A DNA stretch of 64,000 nt from Bog-756 sp963710495 (GTDB lineage: Bacteria > Actinomycetota > Acidimicrobiia > Acidimicrobiales > RAAP-2). Position 1 is the stretch's first letter. Every line of letters begins with the position of its first letter. This document shows positions 1-11,297 of the stretch, piece after piece. Location: NCBI GenBank assembly GCA_963710495.1, contig CAVQAI010000011.1:496001-560000 (forward strand), in the 5' to 3' direction. The position numbers were made by a program, and so were the translations under genes. The notes beneath the pieces were generated by a model that saw only the letters and a program-made list of their open reading frames with translations, did no database searches and was not told where the DNA came from.

Positions 1-1
1 G

Positions 2-915
2 CCGAGCGGGTCAGCCATGCTCGACCACATCTTCGAGGGACGGTTCGAGTGGGGGACCGGCCGGGGTGCGGGCAGCCACGAGATCGCCGCCTTCAACATC
101 TTGGACAAGAATTCGACCAAGGCGGAGTGGAACGAGGTCATCCGCGAGATTCCTCGCATGTGGGAGGAGCGGGACTACATCTTCGAAGGGGAGAGCTTCA
201 CCGTCCCCTTCCCCCACAACATCCTGCCCAAGCCGTACAAGCGGCCAGGGCCATCCGCCGATCTGGGTGGGGTGCGGCAATCCGGGGACCTTCACGCAGG
301 CCGGCGAGCTGGGCATCGGGGCCATCGCCTTCAACTTCGAGCCGATCTACAACCTGCGGGGCCGGATCGAGGCCTACAAGGAGGGCATCGCCAACTGCAC
401 CGAGCCGCTGGGCCAGTTCATGAACGACAACATGATGATGACGAACGCGGTCATCTGTCTCAGTGACCGGAAGAAGGCCCGCCAGGTCGCCCTGCGCCAC
501 GGCCGCGGCTATCTCTACTCCATTGGTGTGCAACTACCACGACACCATTCCCCATCAGGAGGGTGTCCCGGTCTGGCCCGAGCGCCCGCACACCATCACC
601 GACGAGAGCATGCTCGACCACCTCATCGAAGGGGGCTGGCTGCTCTGCGGCGAGCCCGACGAGGTCGCCGAGCAGGTGGCCCGCTACCAGACCGTCGGCT
701 GCGACCAGTTGGTCTTCGGCCTGCCATCCGATTCCTTCATGGAGGACGAGGTCCACGAGATGCTCGAGGTCTTCGGGACCAAGGTCATCCCCCAGTTCGA
801 CTCCGATCCTGTCCACTCGACCACCCGGTATCGCCAGACGGCGCAGCGCAAGTACAAGGAGCTCAACTTCCCCGTCCCCGACATCACCGTGGAGGAGCTC
901 CGACCAACGCCTTGA
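2..915 (+). CDS. Luciferase-like (LLM) flavin-dependent oxidoreductase, 5'-truncated and frameshifted
   Basis: This is the C-terminal part of a bacterial luciferase-like monooxygenase. The family uses FMN or F420 to oxidise varied substrates; the substrate here cannot be told. The TIM-barrel signature FEWGTGRGAGSHE lies at about 45-85. The strand HPPIWVGCGNPGTF follows in a second frame from about 250. The tail with NYHDTIPHQEGVPVWPE and the closing helix KYKELNFPVPDITVEEL lies in a third frame and ends at 915. Breaks are therefore near 246-252 and 515-525. A further one may lie near 15, because the first bases read AERVS in another frame. The start is outside the window. Family membership is secure; a cofactor choice of F420 is inference only. 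Confidence 0.82.
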
Positions 916-1055
916 TCCAGCTGGACGGGTCCCGCACCCTCTGAGCGATCGGACACGCTCGACCGCTCGGTCGAGCATCACAAGGTTCGTCTCGGCCGAG
1001 TCCGAGGGTGAACGTTGACACTCCCGGTCACCCTTGTCCGGCCAGAGAAACCCGG

Positions 1056-1692
1056 TCACGCGGTGGGAAACGGTCCCCACGCATCGATGATCCTGTCCAC
1101 CGTGGTCACCGTAGCGATGAGCGGAAAGGTCTGGTCGAGCACGGCGTCGGCGTACTCGGCCGGAAGTCCGGCCACGGCATCGCGGAGGACGACGACCGAA
1201 TAGCCGAGGTTGACCGCCTCGATGGCCAATCCCAGTATGCCGAGGTTGACCGAGACCCCGGTGGCCACGACAGTCCGTACCCCCAGGCTGCGCAGCCAGG
1301 TGTCGAGCGAGGTGCCGGTGAAGGGCGAGACGCCGTGCAGCCGGGGCGAGACCATGTCGCCGGGCTCCGGTCCCAGCCCGTCGACCAGCTCGGTGGCGGG
1401 CGTGCCGGCCAGAAGGTGGTCCGGGTTGCGCACCATGGCCGCCACCAGCTGGCAGTTGACGAACGATCCGGCCCGGTCGGCCCGGAACTCGGCCGTGCAG
1501 TGGACGACGGGCACGCCGTGGGCGCGGGCAGCAGTCAGCAGGCGCACCGTGTTCGGGACTACGCCGACCTGGCGGGCGGCGTCGGCCAGCTGGGGGAAGG
1601 AGGTCAAGTCGCCGATGACGCCGCGCTGGATCTCCATGGTGAGCACAGCGCTGCCCACCGGGGCGGCTATCCTCGCCCAGGTCGACGGGCAC
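1056..1692 (-). CDS. Isochorismatase-family cysteine-hydrolase-like protein
   Basis: This is an isochorismatase-fold protein of about 210 residues. The family hydrolyses amides or vinyl ethers with an Asp-Lys-Cys triad. The usual first-strand Asp is Glu here (LTMEIQRGVIGDL). The loop that normally carries the nucleophilic Cys reads TGVSVNLGILGLAIEAV, with Gly at that position. It may therefore be catalytically different or inactive. The start is taken as GTG at 1692, giving a typical VPVDL opening, with one frame break near 1655. It lies 4 bp downstream of the acyl-CoA synthetase stop on the same strand, so the two are probably co-transcribed. Confidence 0.75.
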
Positions 1693-1696
1693 GCGG

Positions 1697-3321
1697 TCAG
1701 ACGCCCGCCGCCGTGCGGGCACCTCCGTGGTCGGTCTCGGCCGGTGTCTCGGCGACGACCTCCGAGGCCCACCGGTAGTCGGGTTTGCCGCTCGGCGACC
1801 GCACGATGGACTCGACCACATGGAGCTGGCGGGGGACCTTGTACCCGGCGATGGCCTCGCGGCAATGGGCCTCGATGTCCTCGAGGCCGGGATGCCGGTC
1901 GGCCCGTGGCTGGATGATGGCCGCTACCTCTGGCCCCAGCGGTCGTCGGGCGCCCCGACCACGATGGCGTCGTAGACATCCGGATGGGACCGGACGGCCG
2001 ACTCGACCTCTTCCGGGAAGATCTTCTCGCCCCCCGAGTTGATGCACACCGAGCCCCGGCCGAGCAAGGTGACCGGCCGTCCGCCTCGACGGTGGCGAAG
2101 TCGCCCGGCATCACGTAGCGCACGCCGTCGACGGTGATGAACACCTCGGCCGTCTTGCCGGGTCGTTGTAGTAGCCGATCGGGATGTCGCCCCTCCGGGC
2201 GATCTTGCCGATGATCCCCGACCCCGGCGTGACCGGCTTCAGGTCCTCGTCGAAGACCACGGTGTTGCGAGCCCGGAAACGGCGGGCCCGCTCTTCATGG
2301 CCGTCTTGTCCTTGTTCAACGTCACCTGGCCTCGTTGCCCGGCTCCGCGGCCCGAAGGCGTCGACGATCACGTGTTCGGGAGGTACCTCCCAGCTCAGCC
2401 TTGACCGGCGCTGGAAGAGGGCTGCCGCGGAGGTGATGGCCATCAGGGACGAGGGGTCGTAGCCGGCCCGGTTCGTCGAGCGCCTCCCCATGGCTCGCCC
2501 ATGGCGTCCCCGATGATCGTGACGTGTCGACGCCCTCGTTCGTGATCAGGCTCCCATACCGTGTGGGGGTCGAAGTGGGGCCCGGGATGGTCCGATTGCC
2601 GCCGAAGCTCAGGCCAATCACCGGCCATTGGGTGGCCCCGTGGATGAGCGGAGCCATGGGCAGGAGGTGACCTGGCCGGCCATGCCCGCTCCACCATCTC
2701 CTCAGGCCGCTCGACACACGTGTCGGTGTGGGGGTCGACCCGCCGCCGAGGGCGTAGAAGACGTCCTCGTGGCGCCACACCACCCCCTGGGCGGGCCCGT
2801 CGTCCCGCCGGTATAGAGGACGTAGTGGTCGTCGTGGAACGCGGGGCGAAGTCACGCTCGGGACGGCCGGCGACCATCGCCTCCTCGAAGGGGACCGTCC
2901 CCTCGGCCAACGGCACTCCCGACCCGTCCTCGATCCTCCCGGCGGCCGGAGCCCCGGCAGCTCGGGCAGGAGCTCGGCCACCTGCGGTCCGTACTGGGCC
3001 TGGTGTACCAGGGCCACCAAGTCGGCGTTGGCGAACAGGTAGCGGAGCTCGTCCTTCACGTAGCGGTCGTTGATGTTGATCCAGGCCGCTCGCAGCTTGA
3101 ACACGGCCCACGCCGTCTCGACCCACTCGACGTTGTTGAGCGAGTAGATGCCGACGTGGTCGCCAGGCCCGACGCCCTGGTCGGCGAGGAAGTGGGCCAG
3201 GCGGTTGGCCCGGTCCTCCATCTCGGCGAAGGTCCGGCGCTTCCCCTGCGGCCAGCAGGTACTCCCGGTCGCCGAAGGCGTCCACGGCCGCCTCGAACAG
3301 GTCCGCGAGGTTGAACGTCAT
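1697..3321 (-). CDS. FadD-type AMP-binding acyl-CoA synthetase (frameshifted)
   Basis: This ANL-superfamily enzyme activates a carboxylic acid to an acyl-CoA through an acyl-adenylate. The N-terminus starts at ATG 3321 (MTFNLADLFEAAVDAFG). The next block is ANRLAHFLADQGVGPGDHVG. The ATP-binding region near 2800 retains PAQGVVWRHEDVFYALGGG, a form seen in FadD19/FadD3-like enzymes of lipid and steroid catabolism. The C-terminus ends with SGKPDYRWASE around 1750-1780. The homologous segments alternate between three frames, so the locus contains many small indels (about 540 codons in total). The neighbouring luciferase-like and isochorismatase-like genes hint at a catabolic role, but the substrate is unknown. 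Confidence 0.82.
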
Positions 3322-3420
3322 CGGCCAGTCGGTTGCAACACGTTTCTGTTAGGGCGGCAAACAGGCGCGGCGCATGGGGGACCCGTGCTGAGAACGGGAT
3401 CGCACCCCGCCCGAGCCTGG

Positions 3421-5510
3421 TCAGTCGAGGGTATCCGGGGCGGAGGCGATGACCGGGACCGACGGCGGGTCCTCGGCCGGATCCGGGACCTCCTGGCTGC
3501 CCGAATGTTGGGTCCCCAACGACCCGGACCCACGCGGCGACCTCGGCGACCTCGGCGACCGCTTCCCGGACCGATCGCGCCAGACCGGGTCCGTCGAGGC
3601 CCAGCCGGGAGAGGATGCGGTCGGGCTTGTCCTGGGCGATGAAGGCGCGCGGGATGCCGAGCGAGACGACCGGCGGTGCGGCGCCGAGCGGGCAGCCGCG
3701 GCGCAGGGCCTCGGCCAGGTAGGTGCCCGCACCCCCCTGGCGGATCCCGTCCTCGGCGGTGATCACCACGTCGTGGCGGGCCGCATCGGCGAGCATGGCC
3801 GGGTCCGGATCGGAGACCACCCGGACATCCCAGACGGTCACGTCGATCCCGTCCGCGGCCAGCGCCGCCGCCGCTTCCTCCGCCGCGACCAGCAGCTTGC
3901 CCACGGCCAGGATGCAGGCCGAGCCGTCACCGGCCAGGACCTGGCGCGCCTTGAGGCCCGAGCCCACCGCTCCGGGAGGCCTCCACGGCGCCGGCGTCTT
4001 CGGGAAGCGGATGATCGAGGGGCCCGTGCAGCTTCAGCGCCTCCTCCAGCATGACCTCGACCTCCTCGGCGATGGACGGGGCGAACAGTGTGACGCCCGG
4101 GATGGAGAGGGCGAGGGCCATGTCCAGGACCCCGTGATGGCTGGGGCCGTCGTCACCGGTGATACCGGCCCGGTCGAGCACCATCACCACCGGCAGGCCG
4201 TGCAGGCCGACGTCGAGGTTCGCCTGGTCGAAGGCCCGGCTGAAGAACGTGGAGTACACCGCCACCACCGGGCGCATCCCGGCCATGGCCATGCCCGCCG
4301 CGGCGGTCACGGCGTGCTGCTCGGCGATGCCGACGTCGACGAACCGCTCCGGGAAGCGCGCTTCGAACGGGCAGGAGCCCGGTGGGCCCGGGCATGGCCG
4401 CGGTGATCGCCACGATGCGGGGGTCGGCCTCCGCTTGGCGCAGCAGTGAACGGGTGAAGGCGTCGGTGAACGTCGTGACCGGCAGCTCGGCGGCCTCGTC
4501 GACGGCCGATGTCCACCGGCCCGGACGTGCCGTTGTGCCCGGCCATCGAGGCGCACGCCGGGCCGACCGGGGCCGCGCGAACCGGGGGCGGCACCGCGGC
4601 CGGGCGCGCTCACCTTGAAGTCGTGGAGCCGTTGGATGTCGTCGTCCTCGGCCGGCGCGTAGCCTCGACCCTTCTGGGTGAGCAGGTGCACGACGATGGG
4701 CCCGCGCCACTCCGAGGCGTTGGCCAGGGCCTGCTCCACCCCGGGGATGTCGTGCCCATCGATCGGCCCGGCGTAGCGGATGCCCAGTGCCTCGAAGAAG
4801 GTGTGTGGGGTGACCACCTCGCGGAGCGCGCTGGTCAGACCGTGCACGCCGGAGTAGGCGAGGTCGCCGACGGCGGGAAGCTCGCGGATGAGGTGGCGGA
4901 TGCGCTGGCGAGCCTGGATGTAGGCCGGGTTGAGTCGCAGATGGGTGAGGCTGAGGGAGAGCCGCGACACCGTCGGCGTGTAGCTTCTTCCGTTGTCGTT
5001 CAGCACGATCAGTACTCGCTCGCCGGAGTGGCCGAGGTTGTTGAGCGCCTCGTAGGCCATGCCTCCGGTCAGGGCACCGTCCCCGACAACGGCCACCACC
5101 CGCCGATTGAGCCCCTGGAGCTCGAAGGCGCTGGCCAGCCCGTGGGCGTAGCTCAGGATGGTCGAGGCGTGGCTGTTCTCCACCCAGTCGTGCTCGGACT
5201 CGGCCCGGTTGGGATAGCCCGACAGCCCGCCGCCCTGGCGCAGGCTCGAGAACGCGTCCCGTCGGCCGGTGACCAGCTTGTGCACGTAGGCCTGGTGCCC
5301 GGTGTCCCACAGGAGGACGTCGCGCGGCGAGTCGAAGGTTCGGTGAACGGCGAGGGTGAGCTCGACCACGCCCAGGTTGGAGCCGAGGTGGCCCCCGGTG
5401 GCGGTCACGGCATCGACGATGAAGGCCCGTATCTCCTCCGACAGGGTGGCCAGCTCCTCCGGAGTGAGCGTGCGCAGGTCGGCGGGGCTGTCGATGTGTT
5501 CGAGGATCAT
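3421..5510 (-). CDS. dxs: 1-deoxy-D-xylulose-5-phosphate synthase (frameshifted)
   Basis: DXS condenses pyruvate and glyceraldehyde 3-phosphate with thiamine diphosphate, the first step of the MEP isoprenoid pathway. From ATG 5510 the protein reads MILEHIDSPADLRTLTPEEL. Recognisable blocks follow: GGHLGSNLGVVELTLAVH, WDTGHQAYVHKLVTGRRDAF, the ThDP motif VVGDGALTGGMAYEALNN, and the DXS-specific DRAGITGDDGPSHHG near 4150-4200. The C-terminal transketolase domain (GGAGTYLAEAL, GIPRAFIAQDKPDRIL) reaches about 3600. The true stop is probably the TGA at 3421. Breaks occur near 4.6, 4.4, 4.0 and 3.5 kb. The total of about 696 codons is slightly longer than usual. It is divergent from the AIM24 gene. 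Confidence 0.92.
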
Positions 5511-5706
5511 GGGAAGGTTGGCCTTTCGGCTCAGGCTACCAGCGAGCGGCCGAATAGCTCGGCTGACCGGCCCGCCCCGCCCGGCCTCCGACGATCCTCG
5601 TCGCCTGCGTCGGCATCCCGATTCGCGGTCGGGCCTGTCAGGCACAATGGTCGGGCAATTGCCTGTGCCCGTCGCCGAGATTCCGGGCCCATCCGAGGGA
5701 GGACCG

Positions 5707-6465
5707 ATGCAAGCCGAAGTCAAAGGGAGCACCCTTCCGTTGTTGGAGATGGTTCTCGAGCCGGGGGAGTCGGTCATCTCCGCCCACGGCGAGCTCTCGT
5801 GGATGTCAGCCAATGTCCAGCTCACCCAGACCACCAACGCCGGCGGGCAGAAGGGCATCATGAGCGGTCTCAAGCGGGCCGTGGGCGGGGGCGGGATCTT
5901 CCTGACCAAGTACGAGGCCCAGGGCGGCCAGGGGATGGTCGCCTTCGGGGCCAAGCTGCCCGGGCGCATCTTCCCGGTCACCATCCAGCAGGGACAGGGC
6001 TATCTGGTCCATCGCCACGGCTGGGTCTGCGGCACCGATGGGATCGTCCCACCCATCGGCATGCAGCAAACATTCCGGGGTGGGATGTACGGCGGCGACG
6101 GGTTCATCCTCCAGCGTCTGGAGGGCCAGGGTCAGGCCTGGATCGAGCTGTCGGGGGAGATCACCACCTACGAGCTGGCCGCGGGACAGACGATGCTGGT
6201 CCACCCGGGTCACGTCGGGTTGTTCGAGGACCGGGTGAGCTTCACCATCACCCGGCTCCAGGGCATTAAGAACCTGGCCTTCGGTGGTGACGGGTTCCAC
6301 CTGGTGGCGTTGACCGGACCGGGGAACGTCTCGGGCTGCCAGTCCATGCCCGTCCCCGTGCTGGCCCAGGCCATCGCCCCCTACTTGCCCACGGCGGACG
6401 ACCACCCTGTCGCCGACGCCGGCATCGGTGGCGTGCTTGGCGGCATCATCGGGAAGAACCTCTGA
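5707..6465 (+). CDS. AIM24 family protein
   Basis: An intact 252-residue protein of the AIM24/TIGR00266 family, a double-stranded beta-helix fold of unknown biochemical role in bacteria. The family pattern is visible in SWMSANVQLTQ, a glycine-rich segment GLKRAVGGGGIFLTKYEA, GRIFPVTIQQGQGYLVHR, and a second half with WIELSGEITTYELAAGQTM. The C-terminus is Gly-rich and ends in GGVLGGIIGKNL, as in homologues. The start at ATG 5707 is supported by GAGGGAGG at about 5696-5703. It is the first unbroken gene in this part of the window. It has no clear operon partner. Confidence 0.85.
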   Translation: MQAEVKGSTLPLLEMVLEPGESVISAHGELSWMSANVQLTQTTNAGGQKGIMSGLKRAVGGGGIFLTKYEAQGGQGMVAFGAKLPGRIFPVTIQQGQGYLVHRHGWVCGTDGIVPPIGMQQTFRGGMYGGDGFILQRLEGQGQAWIELSGEITTYELAAGQTMLVHPGHVGLFEDRVSFTITRLQGIKNLAFGGDGFHLVALTGPGNVSGCQSMPVPVLAQAIAPYLPTADDHPVADAGIGGVLGGIIGKNL

Positions 6466-6596
6466 TCGCGGCGCTCTGATCCAGGTGCATTGATCGGGGT
6501 GCTCCGCTCACGGCGCGCTCATCCAACGCCGCCGGGGACAGGCGTGGGCTGACCCTTTTCGGGCCGGACCGGACGAGCGCCGGTGCGGCCACTCGC

Positions 6597-6975
6597 CTAC
6601 CGGGCGTTGGCCAGGAACGACTTCCGGTCCACGACCACCCGGATGAGCTTGCCCACGGCCACCGAGCCCGGCACTCTCGGACACCGACAGGGTGAAGACC
6701 AGGCGGCGACCCTCGATCCGGTCGAGGGTCGCCTCAGCCCGAACCGTGGCGCCGATGCTCACCGGGGCGAGATGGTCGAACTGGACCCGTTTGGCCACCG
6801 ACGTGGAGCTCTCGGGCAACTCGGCGTCGATGGCCTTGCAGCTGGCCTCCTCGCAGAGCACGATCAGACGGGGTGTGGCCAGCACCGGCACCGATCCTGT
6901 GCTCATGGCCTCGGCGGTGTCGGCCTCGGTCACCTCCATCTCGCGACGGGCGGACAGGCCGGTCCGGGGAGCCAC
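6597..6975 (-). CDS. Hotdog-fold thioesterase, fluoroacetyl-CoA thioesterase (FlK)-like
   Basis: A single hotdog domain of about 126 residues. The family hydrolyses acyl-CoA thioesters. The N-terminal part reads GLSARREMEVTEADTAEAM, then GSVPVLATPRLIVLCEEASC, then HLAPVSIGATVRAEATL and GRRLVFTLSVSESAG. These match the FlK-like subgroup, including the Glu in the LCEEA helix. A frame break near 6675 separates this from the conserved end GKLIRVVVDRKSFLANAR. The start is taken as GTG 6975, divergent from tldD with 66 bp between the starts. The substrate is unknown. Confidence 0.75.
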
Positions 6976-7041
6976 GCCGGTACGATACGTGACATAGCAA
7001 TCGCCGGCCAAAGCGCCGTGCCGCGCCACGAGGAGGCCGTT

Positions 7042-8424
7042 GTGATCGAAACTCCCGTACTCGAGAGGGTCCTGCACGGAGCCCTCGAGAGGCGGCGATT
7101 TCGCCGAGGTCTTCGCCGAGGACCGGGCGAGCTCGGCAGCCCGGCTCGACGACGGAAAGGTCGAGGAGCTCTCCTCCGGGCGCGAACGGGGGGCCGGGGT
7201 CCGGGTCGTCGTCGGGGAGACGACAGGATTCGCCCATACAGCCGATCTGTCCGAACCCGGACTGCTGGCGGCGGCCGAGGCTGCGTCGGCGGTCGCCCGC
7301 GATGGCGGCGATGGCCCCACGCGCGCCATGGCCCTCGAAACGGGAAATGTCGAGCCCGCGACCCCCGGTGACGGCCCCGACCACCGTGGGCAAGTCGGCT
7401 CGAAAGGCGACACCTTGGAGCTGCTCTGCCGGGCCGACGAGGCCGCCCGTTCGGCGGGCGTCCATCGCCCAGGTGCCGCCGGCTTACAGTGACAGCCGGC
7501 GGCGGATCCTGGTCGCCAATTCGGAGGGCCTGTGGCCAGGTGACGACCGGGTGCGGACCCGTTTCTCGGTTCACTGCGTGGCGTCGGGTGACGCCGGCCT
7601 TCAGACGGGCTTCACACGTTCGCGTTCACGCTCGGCTTCGAGGTGTTCGAGGACCACCCCGTCGAGGATGGCCGCCGAGCGAGCCGCCCGGCGGGCGATG
7701 ACGAAGCTGTCCGCCGGCCGGCACCTTCGGGAGAGGTGCCTGTGGTCTGGCCGGGGGGCGTGGAGGCATCCTTTCCACGAGGCGTGCGGGCACGGGCTCG
7801 AGGCCGACCACATCGTGAAGGACGCCTCGGTGTACACGGGCCAATCGGCCAGGCCGTCGCCGGCCCCGTCGTCACGCTGGTCGATGACGACATCGGCTCC
7901 CATTGGGGGGCCTCCCGGTCGACGACGAGGGTCGGCCCACTCAGCGCAACGTGCTCATCGAGGACGGGGTGCTCACCGATTACATGTGGGACTACCTCCG
8001 GGCCCGAAGAAAGGGACGGGACTCGTCGGGCAACGGCCGGCGCCAGAGCTACCAGCACCTGCCGATGGTGCGGATGACCAACACCTTTCTCCTCGCCGGC
8101 ACGAGGAACCCGATGAGATCGTGGCGCAGACGCCACAGGGGGTCTACGTCGCCGAGCTCGGCGGCGGACAGGTGAACACCGCTACCGGAGACTTCGTCTT
8201 CGGGATGAACGAGGCCTACCTCATCGAGAACGGCCGCATCACGGAGCCGATCCGGGACGCCAACCTCATCGGCAACGGCCCCGACGTCCTCCGGATCGAC
8301 GCCATCGGCAACGACTTCGACATGACCCGGGAACCTGCGGGAAGGACGGCCAGAGCGTCCCGGTCGGCTGCGGGCAGGCGACCTGCGGGTCACCGGCGTC
8401 ACCATCGGGGGGACGGCCGAATAG
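7042..8424 (+). CDS. tldD: TldD metalloprotease subunit (frameshifted)
   Basis: TldD is the zinc-bearing subunit of the TldD/TldE heterodimer, which cleaves unfolded or leader peptides such as RiPP precursors and antitoxins. The GTG start at 7042 has AGGAGG five bases upstream (7031-7036). The metal motif HEACGHGLEADHIV (HExxxH) is encoded at about 7778-7815. Later blocks are RNVLIEDGVLTDYMWDYL, SYQHLPMVRMTNTFL, FGMNEAYLIENG and a terminal LRVTGVTIGGTAE ending at 8424. The total length of about 460 codons matches the family. Segments are spread over three frames by many small indels, the densest in 7.4-7.9 kb. It lies directly upstream of the TldE partner. Confidence 0.85.
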
Positions 8425-8430
8425 GAGCGC

Positions 8431-9818
8431 CAACGACTACCGACACCGCGCCCGGAGGGCCGAGGCGGACGGCGGCGGGCACGCGACGACCTGCTGGCGC
8501 TGGCCGACCGGGTGGCCGGATGGGCCCGGACCGGCGAGGACATCGAGGTGTACGTGGCCCGTGGCGACGAGACCGAGATCCGTGCCTATGCCGGCGAGGT
8601 CGAGTCCCTCACGTCGGCCACCTCGGCCGGGATCGGCATCCGGGTGGTCAGCGACCACAGGCTCGGCTTCGCCTGGGCCGGCTCGCTACGAGTCGGTGCC
8701 CGAGGAGACCCTGGCCGAGGCCCGGGACAATGCCGGCTTCGCCACCCCGGACGAGCACGTCGGCTGGCCGCGCCCGACGGGGTGGCCGCGGTCGACCTCG
8801 ACCTGTGGGACGACACGCTGGGCTCGGTGCCCACCCCCGACAAGGTGGAGCTGGCCCTCGGCCTCGAGGCCGCCGCCCGGGCCGCCGATCCGCGTATCCG
8901 CCAGGTGGACCACGCCGACTACGGGGACGGGTCCGTGGAGGTGGCGCTGGTCTCGACCACCGGGATCCGGGCCTCGAGCCGAAGACCTCGGGCTACCTGT
9001 CGGTCGGGGTGATCGCCGGCGACGGCGACGCCAGCCAGACCGGCTGCGGCTTCAGCGTGGGGCGCGGGTTCGACGGCCTCGACCCGGAGGCGGCCGCACC
9101 GATGCCGTCACCCGGGCCGTGCGCATGCTCGGCGCGACCAAGGGTCCGTCCGGGCGGACGACCGTGGTCTTCGACCGCCGGGTCGCCACCACCCTGCTGT
9201 CGGTGGTCTCCTCGGCACTGTCCGGCGAGGCGGTGGTCAAGGGCCGCTCGTTCTTCGCCGGGCGGATCGGCGAGCAGGTCGGTGACGCTGCCCTGACCCT
9301 GGTCGACGACCCCACCGACCCGCGCGCCTACGGCGCCTCCGGCTACGACGCCGAAGGCCTGGCCTGCCGGCGCAACGTGCTCATCGACGGCGGCTCCTGC
9401 GGGCCTTCCTCTACGACACCGTCTCGGCCTCGCTTGCCGGCGTGTCGTCCACCGGTTCCGCGGTCCGCGGCGGGTTCACCGGCACGCCGGGCCCGGGCTG
9501 CCGGGCCCTGACCCTGGCCCCCGGTCGGGAGGGCTATGACGAGGAGGGCGTGCTGGCCAGGGTGGGGAGGGGCTTCGTCCAGTCCCTGACCGGCGTCCAT
9601 TCGGGGGTGAACCCGATCAGCGGCGACTTCTCGGTCGGGGCCGAGGGCCTCATGATCCGCGACGGCCGTCTGGCCGAGCCGGTCCGCGAGATCACGGTGG
9701 CATCGACGCTTCAGCGGATGCTGCAGTCGCTGGTGGCCGTCGGGGCCGACGTCGAGTGGCTCCGGGCATCGCCGCCGGCCAGACGCTGGCGGTGGGTGAC
9801 ATGCAGCTCAGCGGCTGA
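8431..9818 (+). CDS. pmbA: TldE/PmbA-family subunit of the TldD/TldE protease (frameshifted)
   Basis: This is the metal-free partner of TldD. N-terminal sequence LLALADRVAGWARTGEDIEV leads into YAGEVESLTSATSAGIGIRV. The middle part has GPSGRTTVVFDRRVATTLL and SGEAVVKGRSFFAGRIG. The C-terminal part has TGVHSGVNPISGDFSVGAEG and GRLAEPVREITVASTLQRM, ending with AGQTLAVGDMQLSG at 9818. No HExxxH motif is present, as expected for TldE. Frame breaks occur near 8.68, 8.98, 9.09, 9.40 and 9.76 kb. The exact start is not clear because no good ATG or GTG in frame follows the tldD stop; the coordinate given is approximate. It is likely an operon with tldD. Confidence 0.8.
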
Positions 9819-9861
9819 CCGCAACGGCCGGATCACGGTCGGCAGGTCGCCGCCGGAGGGA

Positions 9862-10635
9862 TCAGCCGCCCTTGACCTCGGCAGTGGCCTTGGTGCAAGC
9901 GGCCAGGGCGCTCGGCGTCGACGTGTAGTAGATCGACCCGGTGATGGCCAGGCTGTACGGCCGGCCGGCGGGTCGGGGTCCCACCGTCCAGAGCGGGAGA
10001 ACCCGTCCTGCGCCGAGGCCGTGACGACCGGAGCTACGGCCACTGACGGCCGATACCGCGCGGTGGACGAGGTCGCCCCAAGGACAGCACGAAGGTCTGG
10101 ATCACGAACAGGCGGGGGAAGCTGTCGAGGCCGTTGACGAAGGCCAGCACCTGGCCGTAGTCACCGGTGACCGCCAGCGTGGTCGGCACCGTATCACGCC
10201 GGGCTGCCGTGTACCGGGGCGTCCGGCGCTGGCGGACGGCGGGGGGGGGCGGGCCGAGGTGCCGGCGGTCGACGTGGCCGGGGCGAATCCGCTGAACTGG
10301 GCAGGGTGACTCCGGAACTCGGAAGGAGCCCGTTGAACTGGCTCTCGAACGAGGACTCCTCGGCATCGATGTCGGTCGGGCTCTGGACACTGGGGACTGG
10401 GTGGTGATCTTCTGGAGGTCGGCGCACTGGTCGAGAGCTTCTGCTGCTCGGACCAGAGCGCGGCCAGCTTGGCCTGGAGCGCGGTCTCCTGGGTCTGGAG
10501 CTGGGTCTGCTGGGCCTGCAGGCTGGAGAGCTTGGTGTTCTCGGGCGAGATCAGCGCCACCCAGAGCAGCAGGACCACGACGAGGGTGCCGGCCCCGATC
10601 AGGAGGGGCACCCGGTATTCACGGGCGGCGTTCAT
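9862..10635 (-). CDS. pilO: Type IV pilus inner-membrane alignment protein PilO-like
   Basis: PilO pairs with PilN in the inner-membrane alignment complex linking the cytoplasmic pilus motor to outer parts. The start ATG 10635 overlaps the pilN stop by ATGA. An N-terminal membrane helix LLIGAGTLVVVLLLWVALIS is followed by a glutamine-rich coiled coil (LQAQQTQLQTQETALQAKLA). The ferredoxin-like domain includes LAVTGDYGQVLAFVNGLDSF, the usual PilO signature region. The end SLAITGSIYYTSTPSALAAC lies in another frame. Several indels separate these parts. The length is about 257 residues. A low-complexity Pro/Ala/Thr linker lies before the C-terminal domain, partly obscured by the frame changes. 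Confidence 0.8.
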
Positions 10636-11297
10636 TTGAGGCTCGCATTCTTGGCAGGCTGGCGTTGGGTGTGATGGAGACGGTGAAGGGAAGGAGATGG
10701 TCGAGTCGGGGTTCACCGTGGTCGCGCCCTGCAGCGGATTGGCGAACAGCTGGGAGCGGCGACGGCGTTGATCCAGGCCTTCGAGATGGACAGGCTCGGC
10801 CCGGGTCCGGTCACGCCCAGCTGGACGGTGCCGATGGCCGCCGACGTCGTGTGCTCGAAGCACGCGGGCTGGGGCGGCTCGCGGCGGCGGTGGCGGCGCT
10901 CGACGTGGCGCCGTCCCGGTGCCCGACGACCGTAGCGCTGTCGCCGGGCCGTTGAAGACTTGACCTGGGCACCGGCCGGCGTGATCGAGATCAGGTTGTT
11001 GAGCGAGGCCAGTCGATCGCGGAGTTGAGAACCGAGGCCCGGCGGGCGAGCCCGGCGGTGTAGGCCTGTTGGCCGCCACCACCGCGTCGTACTTGGGAGT
11101 CTCCGCGTTGAGGGTGTTGATGTTGGACTGCAGGGCGTTCACGTTGTTCTGGGCGTTGTGGACCTGGAGGAGCTTCCACATCCCCAATGCCAGCAGCAGG
11201 ACGAGCACACCGCGGCACAGCCGACCAGCGTCCGCTCCTGGATCCGCTTGAGCCGGCCGTTGACCACCTCGGGCGGGAGCAGGTTGAACTTCTTCAC
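10632..11297 (-). CDS. pilN: Type IV pilus assembly protein PilN-like
   Basis: PilN carries the short cytoplasmic motif that docks onto PilM, then one membrane helix and a periplasmic domain. The motif is visible as KKFNLLPPEVVNGRLKRIQ just after GTG 11297. A helix rich in Leu/Val (about 11160-11220) and a coiled coil QVHNAQNNVNALQSNINTLN follow. The remaining domain is scattered over frames by indels and ends in NASLK at 10632. The GTG start overlaps a TGA in the pilM reading frame, and the same stretch also reads through from pilM in the pilN frame. A PilM-PilN fusion cannot be excluded. Confidence 0.78.
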
